DNA of 64,000 nucleotides from Chloroflexota bacterium (GTDB lineage Bacteria > Chloroflexota > Anaerolineae > 4572-78 > J111): assembly GCA_016860845.1 (NCBI GenBank), contig BOKF01000013.1:1-64000 (forward strand), given 5' to 3'. The notes under the pieces are model-generated. The model was given only the letters and a program-made list of their open reading frames with translations, was not told where the DNA came from and did no database searches. A program made the translations under genes and the position numbers. Of this stretch, positions 1 to 7,558 are shown piece by piece. How positions within the stretch are numbered: the first letter of the stretch is position 1; the number at the start of each line of letters is the position of its first letter.

Positions 1-1
1 C

Positions 2-121
2 GCGGCCGCCCTGCACTTGGTGCGCTACTATCAAAAACGCAATCATGTCGCTTATCTGTCTCATCGTAAATCCAAATTGGCTCAACTTGGTCTCTCAGCC
101 GTGGTCAACATTGCGCTGTAA
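2..121 (+). CDS. C-terminal 39 residues of an unidentified protein
   Basis: An open frame enters from the left edge and stops at TAA 119-121. The visible tail is basic, with [18 protein letters not shown], then a short hydrophobic end. No motif is recognisable and nothing is claimed about function. It converges on the minus-strand gene that ends at 133, leaving an 11-base gap. The frame could also be chance, given its short length. Confidence 0.35.
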   Translation, partial: AAALHLVRYYQKRNHVAYLSHRKSKLAQLGLSAVVNIAL

Positions 122-132
122 TATTAGGGGGT

Positions 133-741
133 CTACATTTTGATGGTTTTTCTAGCAATGACACCCAGACCGGGGCAGGGCCACAGGGGGCGTCCATGAG
201 GTGATACATCCTGGGCAAAGCTGACCATGTGCTTGGTTTGTTCAAAGGCAGTGGTATGGCGAAAGAAAACCCTTTCGCCCGATGCTGGCTCTGGCGGGCC
301 AGTCACCCCGGTTTCCATAGGGGCTAACAACTCGTCGAGATATCCTGCTTCTTCAAGCCTGGCCTTGATCTGGGCGGTAGTCACTTTCGCGGGATCAAAA
401 CTCACCTCGACGGTCTGGAAACAACTGCTGGCATTAACCTCGGCCACGCCGGACAGCGCCAAAAGCAGGCGTCGCACCTCAAGGACATGGTGGTCGCCAT
501 ACATAGCCGGAACAGAGATCATTATTTTTTCCATGCTTATCTCCTTTTGGGTTAGGTCTTGGACTAAATCCAGCACCTGAGTGGCCGCATAACGGCGATG
601 GCCGCCCAGGGTTTTAACCGAAGGCAGTCTCCCCGCTTCGGCCCAGCGGGTGATGGTGCTGGGCGCTACTTGAAAGATCTTGGCTACTTCCGCCCGCGTT
701 AGCAGCCGGCTTTCAGGAACAATTTCTTTTTTCATAGACAT
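133..741 (-). CDS. BldC/MerR-type HTH fused to a heavy-metal-associated-like domain
   Basis: The 202-residue protein has an excisionase/MerR-type winged HTH at about residues 13-55 (LLTRAEVAKIFQVAPSTITR, then the recognition helix with GGHRRY). An HMA-like ferredoxin fold follows at about 72-140 (VRRLLLALSGVAEVN, VEVSFDPAKVTTAQIKARLEEAGY). The usual metal-binding CxxC of HMA domains is absent: the loop reads PAMYGDHH, so classical soft-metal binding by two Cys is unlikely, though His and Met could bind metal. A tail of about 55 residues is not recognisable. An SD-like AAGGGGGC precedes the start. It is probably a DNA-binding regulator; ligand and targets are unknown. Confidence 0.75.
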   Translation of the reverse strand: MSMKKEIVPESRLLTRAEVAKIFQVAPSTITRWAEAGRLPSVKTLGGHRRYAATQVLDLVQDLTQKEISMEKIMISVPAMYGDHHVLEVRRLLLALSGVAEVNASSCFQTVEVSFDPAKVTTAQIKARLEEAGYLDELLAPMETGVTGPPEPASGERVFFRHTTAFEQTKHMVSFAQDVSPHGRPLWPCPGLGVIARKTIKM

Positions 742-791
742 GCCCCCTTACTCTTGGAGCGATATGACTGATATCCCGTTACTACTCAGCT

Positions 792-878
792 CCATGTCAT
801 TTCGAGGCCTATGGCCTCGAAATCCCTGAAGCGACACATAGGCATTAGGGATTTCTCCCTTCGGTCGAAATGACATGG
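792..878. repeat. GTCATTTCGA-type long inverted element, copy 1
   Basis: Perfect 14-bp terminal arms (CCATGTCATTTCGA and TCGAAATGACATGG) enclose internal GAAATCCCT and AGGGATTTC sequences. Other copies lie at 31884-32000, 36149-36242 and 43915-44020, and a left half is at 12395-12430. It sits in the 347-base gene-free gap 742-1088. The rest of that gap holds the 9-mer array at 959-1003 and a possible terminator. Confidence 0.85.
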
Positions 879-958
879 CTGAGCAGTTACTTTGGGTGAT
901 AACATTTGAAAACACTTTACAGGGGTTCACGCGCTACTTGGCTCCATTGACAAGTGGC

Positions 959-1003
959 ATTTGCGCCTTTTGCGCCTCTTGCGCGTTTTGCGCGTTTTGC
1001 TCC
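959..1003. repeat. Five tandem copies of a 9-base word
   Basis: TTTGCGCC, TTTTGCGCC, TCTTGCGCG, TTTTGCGCG and TTTTGCTCC follow one another. This is a direct array of a roughly 9-nt word without an inverted partner arm nearby. It resembles one arm of the word-repeat hairpins found elsewhere in the window. Confidence 0.7.
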
Positions 1004-1037
1004 TGTAATAATAACTTATATTTTAGCTGGGGATAAA

Positions 1038-1074
1038 GATGCAAACACCTTATTTTATCTAGTGCATTTGCATC
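1038..1074 (-). terminator. Possible terminator of the PAS-LuxR gene
   Basis: An 8-bp stem GATGCAAA/TTTGCATC with a 21-nt loop lies 15 bases past the stop codon of the minus-strand regulator. On that strand it is followed by TTTATCC. The loop is long and the T run short, so this is only a candidate. Confidence 0.35.
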
Positions 1075-1088
1075 ATTTGAAAGGAACA

Positions 1089-1766
1089 CTACGCTTTAGA
1101 GATAAGTTTATGGTCTAAGGCGTAGGTAACGGCTTCCAGGCGGCTATGAACCTGGAGTTTATTGAGGATGCTTTGGACATGGTTGCGCACCGTGGCCGGA
1201 CTGATGGACAGGGAACGCGCGATAGCGTTGGTATTAAGTCCCTGGGCCAGCAGGTATAGGACCTCACGTTCCCGTTCAGTCAAAAGTTCGGTAAGGGAAT
1301 CGGCGACTGCTGCGGATTGAGGTGGAGGTGCTAAATCTGGCGAACCCTCGGATGAATCGAATAAGCGGCGAATGAACTGTTCGTTTTGTTTCTTTTGGGT
1401 GGCGTCGCGAAAAAGATGAACGACGAGAGGGCCTGAGTCATCATCAGGGGGGAAAATAGTTAAAATACTGATATTGATCCAGCGCATCTCCCCTGATTGG
1501 GTCTGGACGACAACTTCATAAGTGGCCACGGTCTGCCCTTCCAGGGCCAGGGTGATCACAGGACAATGACGGCAGCAAAGCGGCCGCCCCTTTTCATCAC
1601 AGCTTCTCATCGTCTCGTAGCAGGCCTGGCCCACCACTTTGGCAGCCGTGTACCCCAGCAGCTCCTGGGCTGCTTCATTCCAATAAAGGATACGCTGGTC
1701 TTCATTGACGACGAAGGCCCCGTCAGCCGCTTTGGCCAATGCCTGGAACAAGTTGTCCATAGACAC
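1089..1766 (-). CDS. PAS domain plus LuxR-type HTH transcriptional regulator
   Basis: The 225-residue protein has an N-terminal PAS domain (about 8-130; DGAFVVNEDQRILYWNEAA) and a C-terminal LuxR/GerE HTH (about 158-213; LLTEREREVLYLLAQGLNTN, ATVRNHVQSILNKLQVHSR). The PAS core carries five Cys between about residues 49 and 69 (CYETMRSCDEKGRPLCCRHC), suggesting a redox- or metal-responsive input; that is inference. There is no receiver domain, so it is not a classical response regulator. It is divergent from hisG across a 191-bp gap, but nothing shows that it controls the his operon. Confidence 0.85.
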   Translation of the reverse strand: MSMDNLFQALAKAADGAFVVNEDQRILYWNEAAQELLGYTAAKVVGQACYETMRSCDEKGRPLCCRHCPVITLALEGQTVATYEVVVQTQSGEMRWINISILTIFPPDDDSGPLVVHLFRDATQKKQNEQFIRRLFDSSEGSPDLAPPPQSAAVADSLTELLTEREREVLYLLAQGLNTNAIARSLSISPATVRNHVQSILNKLQVHSRLEAVTYALDHKLISKA

Positions 1767-1809
1767 CTAAAGTTAGGGGTGAAAGCCAAACAGTTACAAA
1801 AACCTTTTC

Positions 1810-1838
1810 ATTATATTACACCCAATATCTAAACTGAA
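1810..1838 (-). promoter_or_regulatory. Candidate sigma-70 promoter for the PAS-LuxR gene
   Basis: On the minus strand a perfect TATAAT (815 to 810) has TTCAGT (838 to 833) 17 bp upstream. It lies about 45 bases before the start codon. The -35 match is weak. Confidence 0.45.
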
Positions 1839-1900
1839 AGAAGTGATAAGTGTCCTTCTTTTCTACGATGTATGTCAGATGCGCCCAACTTGCCTAAAAA

Positions 1901-1929
1901 TTGTGTCTACTCAGAATTAGATGTAAAAT
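1901..1929 (+). promoter_or_regulatory. Candidate sigma-70 promoter for hisG
   Basis: TTGTGT (1901-1906), a 17-bp spacer, then TAAAAT (1924-1929) about 28 bases before the hisG ATG. That leaves a very short leader with no room for a His-codon attenuator or a T-box. No such element was seen. Confidence 0.45.
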
Positions 1930-1957
1930 TTGAGCTTATTAAGGATAAGAGAGTGCG

Positions 1958-3013
1958 ATGTCAACCATTAATCAGCCAGATAAATTTACGCAGCCCAGGC
2001 CGCGCACTGAAATCCGGCTGGCCCTGCCCAGCAAAGGGCGCATGGAAGAGGAGACGCGGGCCTTCCTGCATGCCTGCGGCTTATCGGTCAACAAAGTTAA
2101 CCCGCGCCAGTATATCGCCCAAATTGACGACATCCCTTACCTGGAGATTTGGTTCCAACGTTCCGCCGATGTGGTCCGAAAAGTCCGCGATGGCGATGTA
2201 GATTTGGGCATTGTCGGCTTTGATATGGTGGTTGAATATCGCGGCGGCGGCGATGACGTGGTGATTATCCACGATGCCCTGGGTTACGGGCAGTGCCACC
2301 TCTCCGTGGCCGTGCCCGAAGATTGGACCGATGTTCACTCCACCCGCGATCTGGCGGCCCTGGCCGCCTCGCGCCAGGCGCAGCGCCCGCTCCGGGTGGT
2401 CAGCAAGTACGAGCGCCAAACGACCGCTTTTTTAGAGCAGCACCAGATCAAGCCCTACCGTGTGCTCCACGCCGACGGCGCGCTGGAGGCCGCCCCGCAA
2501 ATGGGTTCCGCCGACTTCATCGTGGACCTGGTCAGCAGCGGGGTGACCCTGCGCGAAAACCGGCTCAAGCAGATCGAAGGCGGCCGGCTGCTGCAAAGTG
2601 AAATGGTCTTTATCGGCAACCGCACCACCCTGACCCAACGGCCTGAAGTTCTGGCCGTGGCCCGCCAAATGCTGGAACGGATCGAGGCCCATTTGCGGGC
2701 TGTCGAGCACGAGACCATTATCGCCAATATTCGCGGCTCGTCGCCGGAAGAGGTGGCTCAAAAGGTCTTCAGCCAGCCGGACCTGGGCGGGCTGCAAGGG
2801 CCGACCATCAGCCGGGTTTATTTGCGCGATGCCGCCGACATCGGCTGGTATGCCATCACCATCGTCGTCCGCAAAGACCGGCTGCACCAATCTATCGAGC
2901 AGCTCCGCAGCATCGGCGGCAGTGGGGTGCTGGTTTTGCCGATTACCTACATTTTTGAAGAAGAGCCGCACCGCTGGCTAAAATTGCTGGATACTTTGGG
3001 GATTGAAAGGTGA
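1958..3013 (+). CDS. hisG: ATP phosphoribosyltransferase, long form (HisG)
   Basis: This enzyme catalyses the first step of histidine synthesis, ATP plus PRPP to phosphoribosyl-ATP. At 351 residues it is longer than the short HisG that needs HisZ. The catalytic periplasmic-binding fold (about 16-245; EIRLALPSKGRMEEETRAF, GDVDLGIVGFDMV, SADFIVDLVSSGVTLREN) is followed by a PII-like C-terminal domain (about 260-350), the His-feedback domain of long forms. No hisZ is present, as expected. ATG follows GGATAAGAGAG. It heads the his cluster, but 1.7 kb of unrelated DNA separates it from hisD. Confidence 0.95.
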   Translation: MSTINQPDKFTQPRPRTEIRLALPSKGRMEEETRAFLHACGLSVNKVNPRQYIAQIDDIPYLEIWFQRSADVVRKVRDGDVDLGIVGFDMVVEYRGGGDDVVIIHDALGYGQCHLSVAVPEDWTDVHSTRDLAALAASRQAQRPLRVVSKYERQTTAFLEQHQIKPYRVLHADGALEAAPQMGSADFIVDLVSSGVTLRENRLKQIEGGRLLQSEMVFIGNRTTLTQRPEVLAVARQMLERIEAHLRAVEHETIIANIRGSSPEEVAQKVFSQPDLGGLQGPTISRVYLRDAADIGWYAITIVVRKDRLHQSIEQLRSIGGSGVLVLPITYIFEEEPHRWLKLLDTLGIER

Positions 3014-3081
3014 AATCTAGTTAAAGCGGAAAGTTTTGCCTAAGAATTGTTGGGCGCAGGAGGAGAAGCTTTTAATTTAGA

Positions 3082-3927
3082 ATGGAATTTATTGTTTTAA
3101 CATGGAGGTTAGAGCGAGGAACTTCCGGCGTAGATAACGACCTTAATAATCCCCTCTCTCGTGCGCTGAATAGTTTGCTAGTTGAGGGACGACCTATTGA
3201 GAGTTTTTCGATCTGCTTTTATGGCGGTGAGGAGGCTGAATTCGTTAGTGATCGACCAATCAGATGGCTTGGTATTTTTGTATTATCTGTAGGAGGTCGA
3301 GTTATTTTCTTTCCTGGGTTAAGCATCAATCCTGATTGGATACAGACAACTATTGGAAGAAATATTTCACCGAAAAAACCCTTCCTATTAGATCACGCCA
3401 GTTTAGAGATCGAAAGACAAAGATGGCATTTTACAAGTCCAGGATCAAAAAAACATTATGCTGCTGGAAGAACACCAGATCTCGATAAAGGTACACTCCT
3501 CTGGTTTGGAATGAGTGTTGCAAACGAGAATTACCTCAGAGAATTAAGGCAAGAAACAACAGTCGAATACCATTCACCTCCAAGTGATTCTCAAAGACGT
3601 CTTGAAGTGTTTAAAAAAGCTGAACTTGAAGCAACATATCATGCTATCAATTTAATGGATGGTGCAAAATCTCGTTTTGACCAGGGTTTTTTACATTTCA
3701 GGTTTATTGTTGCTCGGAAGGATGCTCCACTATACAAAGGTGACAATTGGGTTGTTCCAACTGGTGCCCCTTATTTAGACAGGCCCTTTCCTTCAGTCCT
3801 TCAACAACTTCCAGTTCATTTTCATGAGGTTTCTCTTTCTGGTATTTATTCCATTCAAATTACAGCTTTCTGGCTACCGGGTTCATTGTCAATACCAGTT
3901 GTTTTTACTACACCAATAAGGGTATAA
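3082..3927 (+). CDS. AT-rich hypothetical protein inserted after hisG
   Basis: This 281-residue protein is not recognised. It is visibly AT-richer than the his genes on both sides, with many TTT, ATT and AAA codons, which suggests recent acquisition. It is soluble-looking, without signal peptide or membrane segment, and has a mixed alpha/beta character. Pattern residues include WRLERG near the N-terminus, HFTSPGSKKHY mid-protein and FRFIVARKDAPLY late. ATG 3082 is preceded by AGGAGGAG about 14 bases upstream. It lies next to a REP transposase, so this block probably entered the his operon as an insertion. Confidence 0.7.
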   Translation: MEFIVLTWRLERGTSGVDNDLNNPLSRALNSLLVEGRPIESFSICFYGGEEAEFVSDRPIRWLGIFVLSVGGRVIFFPGLSINPDWIQTTIGRNISPKKPFLLDHASLEIERQRWHFTSPGSKKHYAAGRTPDLDKGTLLWFGMSVANENYLRELRQETTVEYHSPPSDSQRRLEVFKKAELEATYHAINLMDGAKSRFDQGFLHFRFIVARKDAPLYKGDNWVVPTGAPYLDRPFPSVLQQLPVHFHEVSLSGIYSIQITAFWLPGSLSIPVVFTTPIRV

Positions 3928-4115
3928 AATTTCTATAAAACCCTAATGCGTTTTGAGGTTTGTGTAAATTCAAGTTTTGGCGACATCGGCTGATGCGCAG
4001 GCGTTATAGGATTGCTTTGCTGTCTAATCAGGGTTTATCCAGTGAAACCTAAGCGTCAATTACCGTTGGAAGGGATTGAATATTATCCCACGAACCATTA
4101 CTACAAACTTAACCA

Positions 4116-4709
4116 ATGTATAAATATCGCCAACTCACTGCTGAACAAAAGGCCGAAGTGGTCCAACAACGCCTGGCGCGGGGGTATCCACCCCATTCGC
4201 CGCCGCATCCGGTGCGAGATCGGCCCTATTACCTGCTTACGGCAGCCTGCTATGAACATCAAGCCCATATGGCCCAGGCTGAACGTCGCCAGGTGGTCTT
4301 GGATATGCTGATGAATGAATTTACCCAGGCCGGACAAGAAATAATGGCCTGGGGCATCTTACCCAATCATTACCACCTGTTAGTTCATGTCACCGAGTTT
4401 GACCGGTTAGGGAAGCTCTTTCGGGCAGTGCATGGGCCAACCTCTTACCAATGGAATCTTGAGGACCATACCTCAGGTCGCAAAACGTGGTATCGTTATA
4501 CCGACCGGGCCATACGCTCAGAACGGCATTACTACACCACTTTAAACTATATTCACTACAACCCGGTTAAACATCATTATGTTGATTCTCCCTATGACTG
4601 GCCTGAAAGCAGCGTCCATTGGTATCTAGCCCACCATGGCCGTGACTGGCTGCGTGAGTTATGGGCCAGTTATCCTTTGAAAAGCTATGGGGATAAGTGG
4701 GATGATTAG
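4116..4709 (+). CDS. REP-associated tyrosine transposase (RAYT, Y1_Tnp)
   Basis: The protein has 197 residues. HUH motif is LPNHYHLLVHV (two His separated by one residue, metal binding) and the catalytic Tyr helix is in NYIHYNPVKHHYV. These are hallmarks of IS200/IS605-type single-strand DNA transposases of the TnpA-REP branch. The N-terminal KYRQLTAEQKAEVVQQRLARG and the C-terminal WLRELWASYPLKSYGDKWDD fit one chromosomal RAYT subfamily from memory. No clear SD precedes ATG 4116. Two bases after the stop is a perfect 34-bp palindrome (4711-4744), a plausible substrate. The gene lies inside the his operon between hisG and hisD. Confidence 0.9.
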   Translation: MYKYRQLTAEQKAEVVQQRLARGYPPHSPPHPVRDRPYYLLTAACYEHQAHMAQAERRQVVLDMLMNEFTQAGQEIMAWGILPNHYHLLVHVTEFDRLGKLFRAVHGPTSYQWNLEDHTSGRKTWYRYTDRAIRSERHYYTTLNYIHYNPVKHHYVDSPYDWPESSVHWYLAHHGRDWLRELWASYPLKSYGDKWDD

Positions 4710-4710
4710 G

Positions 4711-4744
4711 GTTTGTAGTAATCACTTAAGTGATTACTACAAAC
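4711..4744. repeat. Perfect 34-bp palindrome next to the transposase
   Basis: The arm GTTTGTAGTAATCACTT is followed directly by its exact reverse complement with no loop. It begins 2 bases after the RAYT stop. It may be a REP-like target or a terminator lacking a T tract. Confidence 0.85.
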
Positions 4745-4782
4745 AAGTAACCCCAGATAGGATTGAATAAGTTAAGAACACC

Positions 4783-6123
4783 ATGACGACTCACCTTTTC
4801 CATCTCTACACCGCCGCCGAAGCCCGGCAAACCATTCTCAAACGCTCGCCGGTGGGCGAAGTCAAGCCGACGCCGACCCTGGCCAAAGGCATCGAACGGG
4901 TCTTTGGCGAGAGCCTGAGCCTGGAAGCCGCCGTCAGCCGGATTTTGAGCGATGTGCGGGAACGCGGCGATGCGGCGGTGCTCGATTGGACCGAGAAAAT
5001 TGACGGCGTCCGGCTGCCCGGCCTGCTCGTCTCCCCCGCCGACATCGAAGCCGCTTACGCCCACATTCCCGCCGAGCTGCGGGACGCGCTCCACTTCAGC
5101 GCCGAGCGCATCCGCGCCTTCCATCAAAAGCAGCCTTCGGCAAGCTGGCTGGATTGGCGGCGCGAGGGCGGCGCGTTAGGCCAAATTGTGCGCCCGCTGG
5201 AACGGGTCGGGGTGTACGCGCCGGGCGGTACGGCCCCTTACCCTAGCACCCTGCTCATGGGCGCTGTGACCGCTCGCGTGGCCGGGGTGGAACAGGTCAT
5301 CGTCACTACGCCCAGCGGCCGCGACCCGCAGGGGCAAATTGCGCCGGTGCTGCTGGCGGCGGCCAAAGTGGCCGGAGTGGATGCGGTCTATCGCATCGGC
5401 GGGGCGCAGGCGGTTGGAGCCATGGCCTACGGCACGGAGTCGCTGTCAAAGGTAGATAAAATTGTCGGGCCGGGCAATATTTTTGTGACCCTGGCCAAGC
5501 GGCAGGTTTACGGGCAGGTGGATATTGACGGTCTGCCCGGTCCCACCGAAACCCTGGTCATTGCCGATGCCGGGGCCAGGCCGGAGCTGGTTGCCGCCGA
5601 TTTGCTGGCCCAGGCCGAGCATGACACCCTCGCCTCGGCCATCCTGGTCACGCCCAGCCAAACGTTGGCCGAAGCGGTCCAGGTGGAGATTGGCCGCCAG
5701 CTCGAAACGCTGAGCCGGAGCGACATCATCGTCGAAAGTATGCAAAACCAGGGCGGCGCGGTTATCTGCGCCGATTTGGCTGAAGCGGTCGAATTGGGCA
5801 ATCTCTATGCCCCCGAACATTTGTGCCTGCACGTGGAAGCACCGTGGGCGCTGCTGGGCCAGGTGAAACATGCCGGGGGCGTCTTTCTGGGCGAGCATGC
5901 CTACGAAGTGCTGGGCGATTACACCGCCGGCCCCACCCACGTCATGCCAACGCTGGGCACAGCCCGCTTTGCCAGTCCCTTGAATGTTCGTGACTTCACC
6001 AAGATTATAAGCGTCTTTGGTTTGGACGCTGCCGAAGCCGCTGCCATCAGCCCGGCTGCCCAAATTCTGGCCGAGGCCGAAGGTCTCGATGCCCACGCAG
6101 CCGCAGTGAGGAGACGAGGATGA
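4783..6123 (+). CDS. hisD: Histidinol dehydrogenase
   Basis: This enzyme catalyses the last two oxidations, L-histidinol to histidine, with NAD+ and zinc. The 446 residues are of normal length. Signatures seen: ERVGVYAPGGTAPYPSTLLM, IVGPGNIFV, GPTETLVIAD, LLAQAEHDTLASAIL (catalytic and zinc-ligand region), NLYAPEHLCLH (Glu-His pair) and GDYTAGPTHVMPT. The SD before ATG 4783 is weak. Its stop overlaps the next start as ATGA (6120-6123), so it is translationally coupled to the truncated acetyltransferase. Confidence 0.96.
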   Translation: MTTHLFHLYTAAEARQTILKRSPVGEVKPTPTLAKGIERVFGESLSLEAAVSRILSDVRERGDAAVLDWTEKIDGVRLPGLLVSPADIEAAYAHIPAELRDALHFSAERIRAFHQKQPSASWLDWRREGGALGQIVRPLERVGVYAPGGTAPYPSTLLMGAVTARVAGVEQVIVTTPSGRDPQGQIAPVLLAAAKVAGVDAVYRIGGAQAVGAMAYGTESLSKVDKIVGPGNIFVTLAKRQVYGQVDIDGLPGPTETLVIADAGARPELVAADLLAQAEHDTLASAILVTPSQTLAEAVQVEIGRQLETLSRSDIIVESMQNQGGAVICADLAEAVELGNLYAPEHLCLHVEAPWALLGQVKHAGGVFLGEHAYEVLGDYTAGPTHVMPTLGTARFASPLNVRDFTKIISVFGLDAAEAAAISPAAQILAEAEGLDAHAAAVRRRG

Positions 6124-6431
6124 AAATACGACAAGCTACCCCCCAAGATGAACCGGCCCTGTTAGCTCTTATGCGCGAGTCATTTGAGCAAGAAACCGAA
6201 GCGCCTCCGGGCGAGTGGGCCAAAACCGAGGCGGCGATTCGCACGCTGCTGGCCGATCCGCAGGCTGGAGAAGCCCACCTGATCGCCGACAACCACAATC
6301 ATGTGATCGGCTATATGATCATGTGCCGCGGCTTCAGCCTGGATTACGGCGGTTACTTTACCTGGATTGAGGAGACTTATGTGCGCAAATCAGAGCAGGG
6401 CCGCTTCCGCGATCAGAGGTTTTCCCCTTGA
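6120..6431 (+). pseudogene. Truncated GNAT acetyltransferase remnant between hisD and hisC
   Basis: The 103 residues match the N-terminal half of a GNAT fold: MKIRQATPQDEPALLALMRE, then HVIGYMIM and WIEETYVRKSEQG. The chain breaks exactly where the acetyl-CoA motif A (RGxGxG/A) should begin and ends with an unrelated RFRDQRFSP. Without motif A it should not bind acetyl-CoA. It is coupled to its neighbours at both ends (ATGA with hisD, TTGA with hisC), so it may survive because it carries translation through to hisC. Confidence 0.75.
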
Positions 6432-7558
6432 CCTCCGGTTTCAAAATTGACGCGCTCGTCCGCTCGAATTTGGCGACACTCAAACCGTATATCCCTATCC
6501 TGCCGTTTGAGGTATTGTCGCAGCAGTTGGGCCGCCGGCCGGAAGAGATCATTAAACTGGACGCCAACGAAAACCCCTATGGTCCCTCGCCGCTGGTCGC
6601 CGAGGCGCTGGCCGAAGCGCCTTATCTGCATATCTACCCCGACCCGGAGAGCCGCGAGCTGCGGACCGCTTTGGCCGATTACACCGGCCTCCCCGCTGAC
6701 TATTTGCTGGTCGGCCTGGGAGCAGATGAGCTGATTGACCTGGTCATGCGCCTCTTTATCGAGCCGGGCGATGCCGTCATCAACTGCCCGCCCACCTTTG
6801 GCATGTACGCTTTCGACGCCGACGTCAACGGGGCCAGGATTATCAACGTCTGGCGGCGGGACGATTTTTCAATTGATGTTGGCCAGATTGAGGCTTTGTT
6901 TACCCCCCCCCCTCAAAGGGAGGGGCAGGGAGGGATCAAACTCATCTTCGTTACCTCCCCGAACAACCCTGACGGCTCGCTGCTCAACGATGCGGACTTG
7001 AAACGGTTGCTGGCTCTCCCAACGATCGTGATACTTGACGAGGCTTACATTGAATTTGCTACTGCTTCTGCCGGAGTTGGAAGCCGGATACAGTGGGTCC
7101 GGGGATACCCCAATTTGGTTGTACTGCGGACCTTTAGCAAATGGGCCGGGCTGGCCGGGCTGCGAGTTGGCTACGGCGCTTTTCCGCTGGAGATCATCAA
7201 ATATTTGTGGCAGATCAAGCAGCCTTATAATGTTCCCGTTGCCGGTCAGCTCGCCGCCCAGGTTTCCCTGGCCGACCGGGAACGGCTGCTGGGGCGGGTC
7301 GCCCAACTGGTCGAGCAGCGCCAGAAATTTTACGAGGTACTGGGCAAATTTACCTGGCTGCACCCTTATCCCAGCCAGGCGAACTTCGTACTGTGTCGGG
7401 TGATAGGCCGCTCGGCAGTGGAAATCAAGCAGCAGTTGGCGGAACATGGTATTTTGGTGCGCTACTACAACTCAACCGGCCTAAACGACTGCCTGCGTTT
7501 CAGCATCGGCGCCCCGGCCCAGATGGCCCGGCTGGCCGAAGTCTTGAGGCAGCTATGA
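6428..7558 (+). CDS. hisC: Histidinol-phosphate aminotransferase
   Basis: This PLP enzyme converts imidazole-acetol phosphate plus Glu to histidinol phosphate. Fold-type I signatures: KLDANENPYGPSP, FVTSPNNPDGSLL, ILDEAYIEFA and RTFSKWAGLAGLRVGYG with the PLP Lys at about 238. It starts at TTG 6428, overlapping the TGA of the preceding fragment; CAGAGG lies upstream and no ATG fits. Residues 159-169 (PPPQREGQGGI) are an insertion relative to the usual HisC alignment and are encoded by a G/C-tract repeat (6902-6935). The stop overlaps the next start (ATGA 7555-7558). Confidence 0.93.
   Translation: MTSGFKIDALVRSNLATLKPYIPILPFEVLSQQLGRRPEEIIKLDANENPYGPSPLVAEALAEAPYLHIYPDPESRELRTALADYTGLPADYLLVGLGADELIDLVMRLFIEPGDAVINCPPTFGMYAFDADVNGARIINVWRRDDFSIDVGQIEALFTPPPQREGQGGIKLIFVTSPNNPDGSLLNDADLKRLLALPTIVILDEAYIEFATASAGVGSRIQWVRGYPNLVVLRTFSKWAGLAGLRVGYGAFPLEIIKYLWQIKQPYNVPVAGQLAAQVSLADRERLLGRVAQLVEQRQKFYEVLGKFTWLHPYPSQANFVLCRVIGRSAVEIKQQLAEHGILVRYYNSTGLNDCLRFSIGAPAQMARLAEVLRQL
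6902..6935. repeat. C-tract/G-tract repeat inserted in frame in hisC
   Basis: A C run, then CTCAAAGGGAGGGGCAGGGA. It resembles, in inverse orientation, the intergenic element at 9206-9255 (CCCTCCCTGCCC...). It adds about 11 residues to HisC without breaking the frame. Confidence 0.6.

Noticed and set aside
748..930. A 60-residue minus-strand open frame at 748-930
   Set aside because: It lies across the GTCATTTCGA element and has no supporting signal; only the resemblance of its MSFRPKGEIP to the HisI start was useful.
1767..1957. A histidine attenuator or T-box before hisG
   Set aside because: The leader from the likely promoter is about 22 bases, with no His-codon run and no T-box consensus.
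2432..2971. Long open frame antisense to hisG (and similar ones over hisD, prkA, MTase and EamA genes)
   Set aside because: These are GC-rich shadows of well-supported genes, with low-complexity Gly/Ala/Arg sequence and no ribosome sites.
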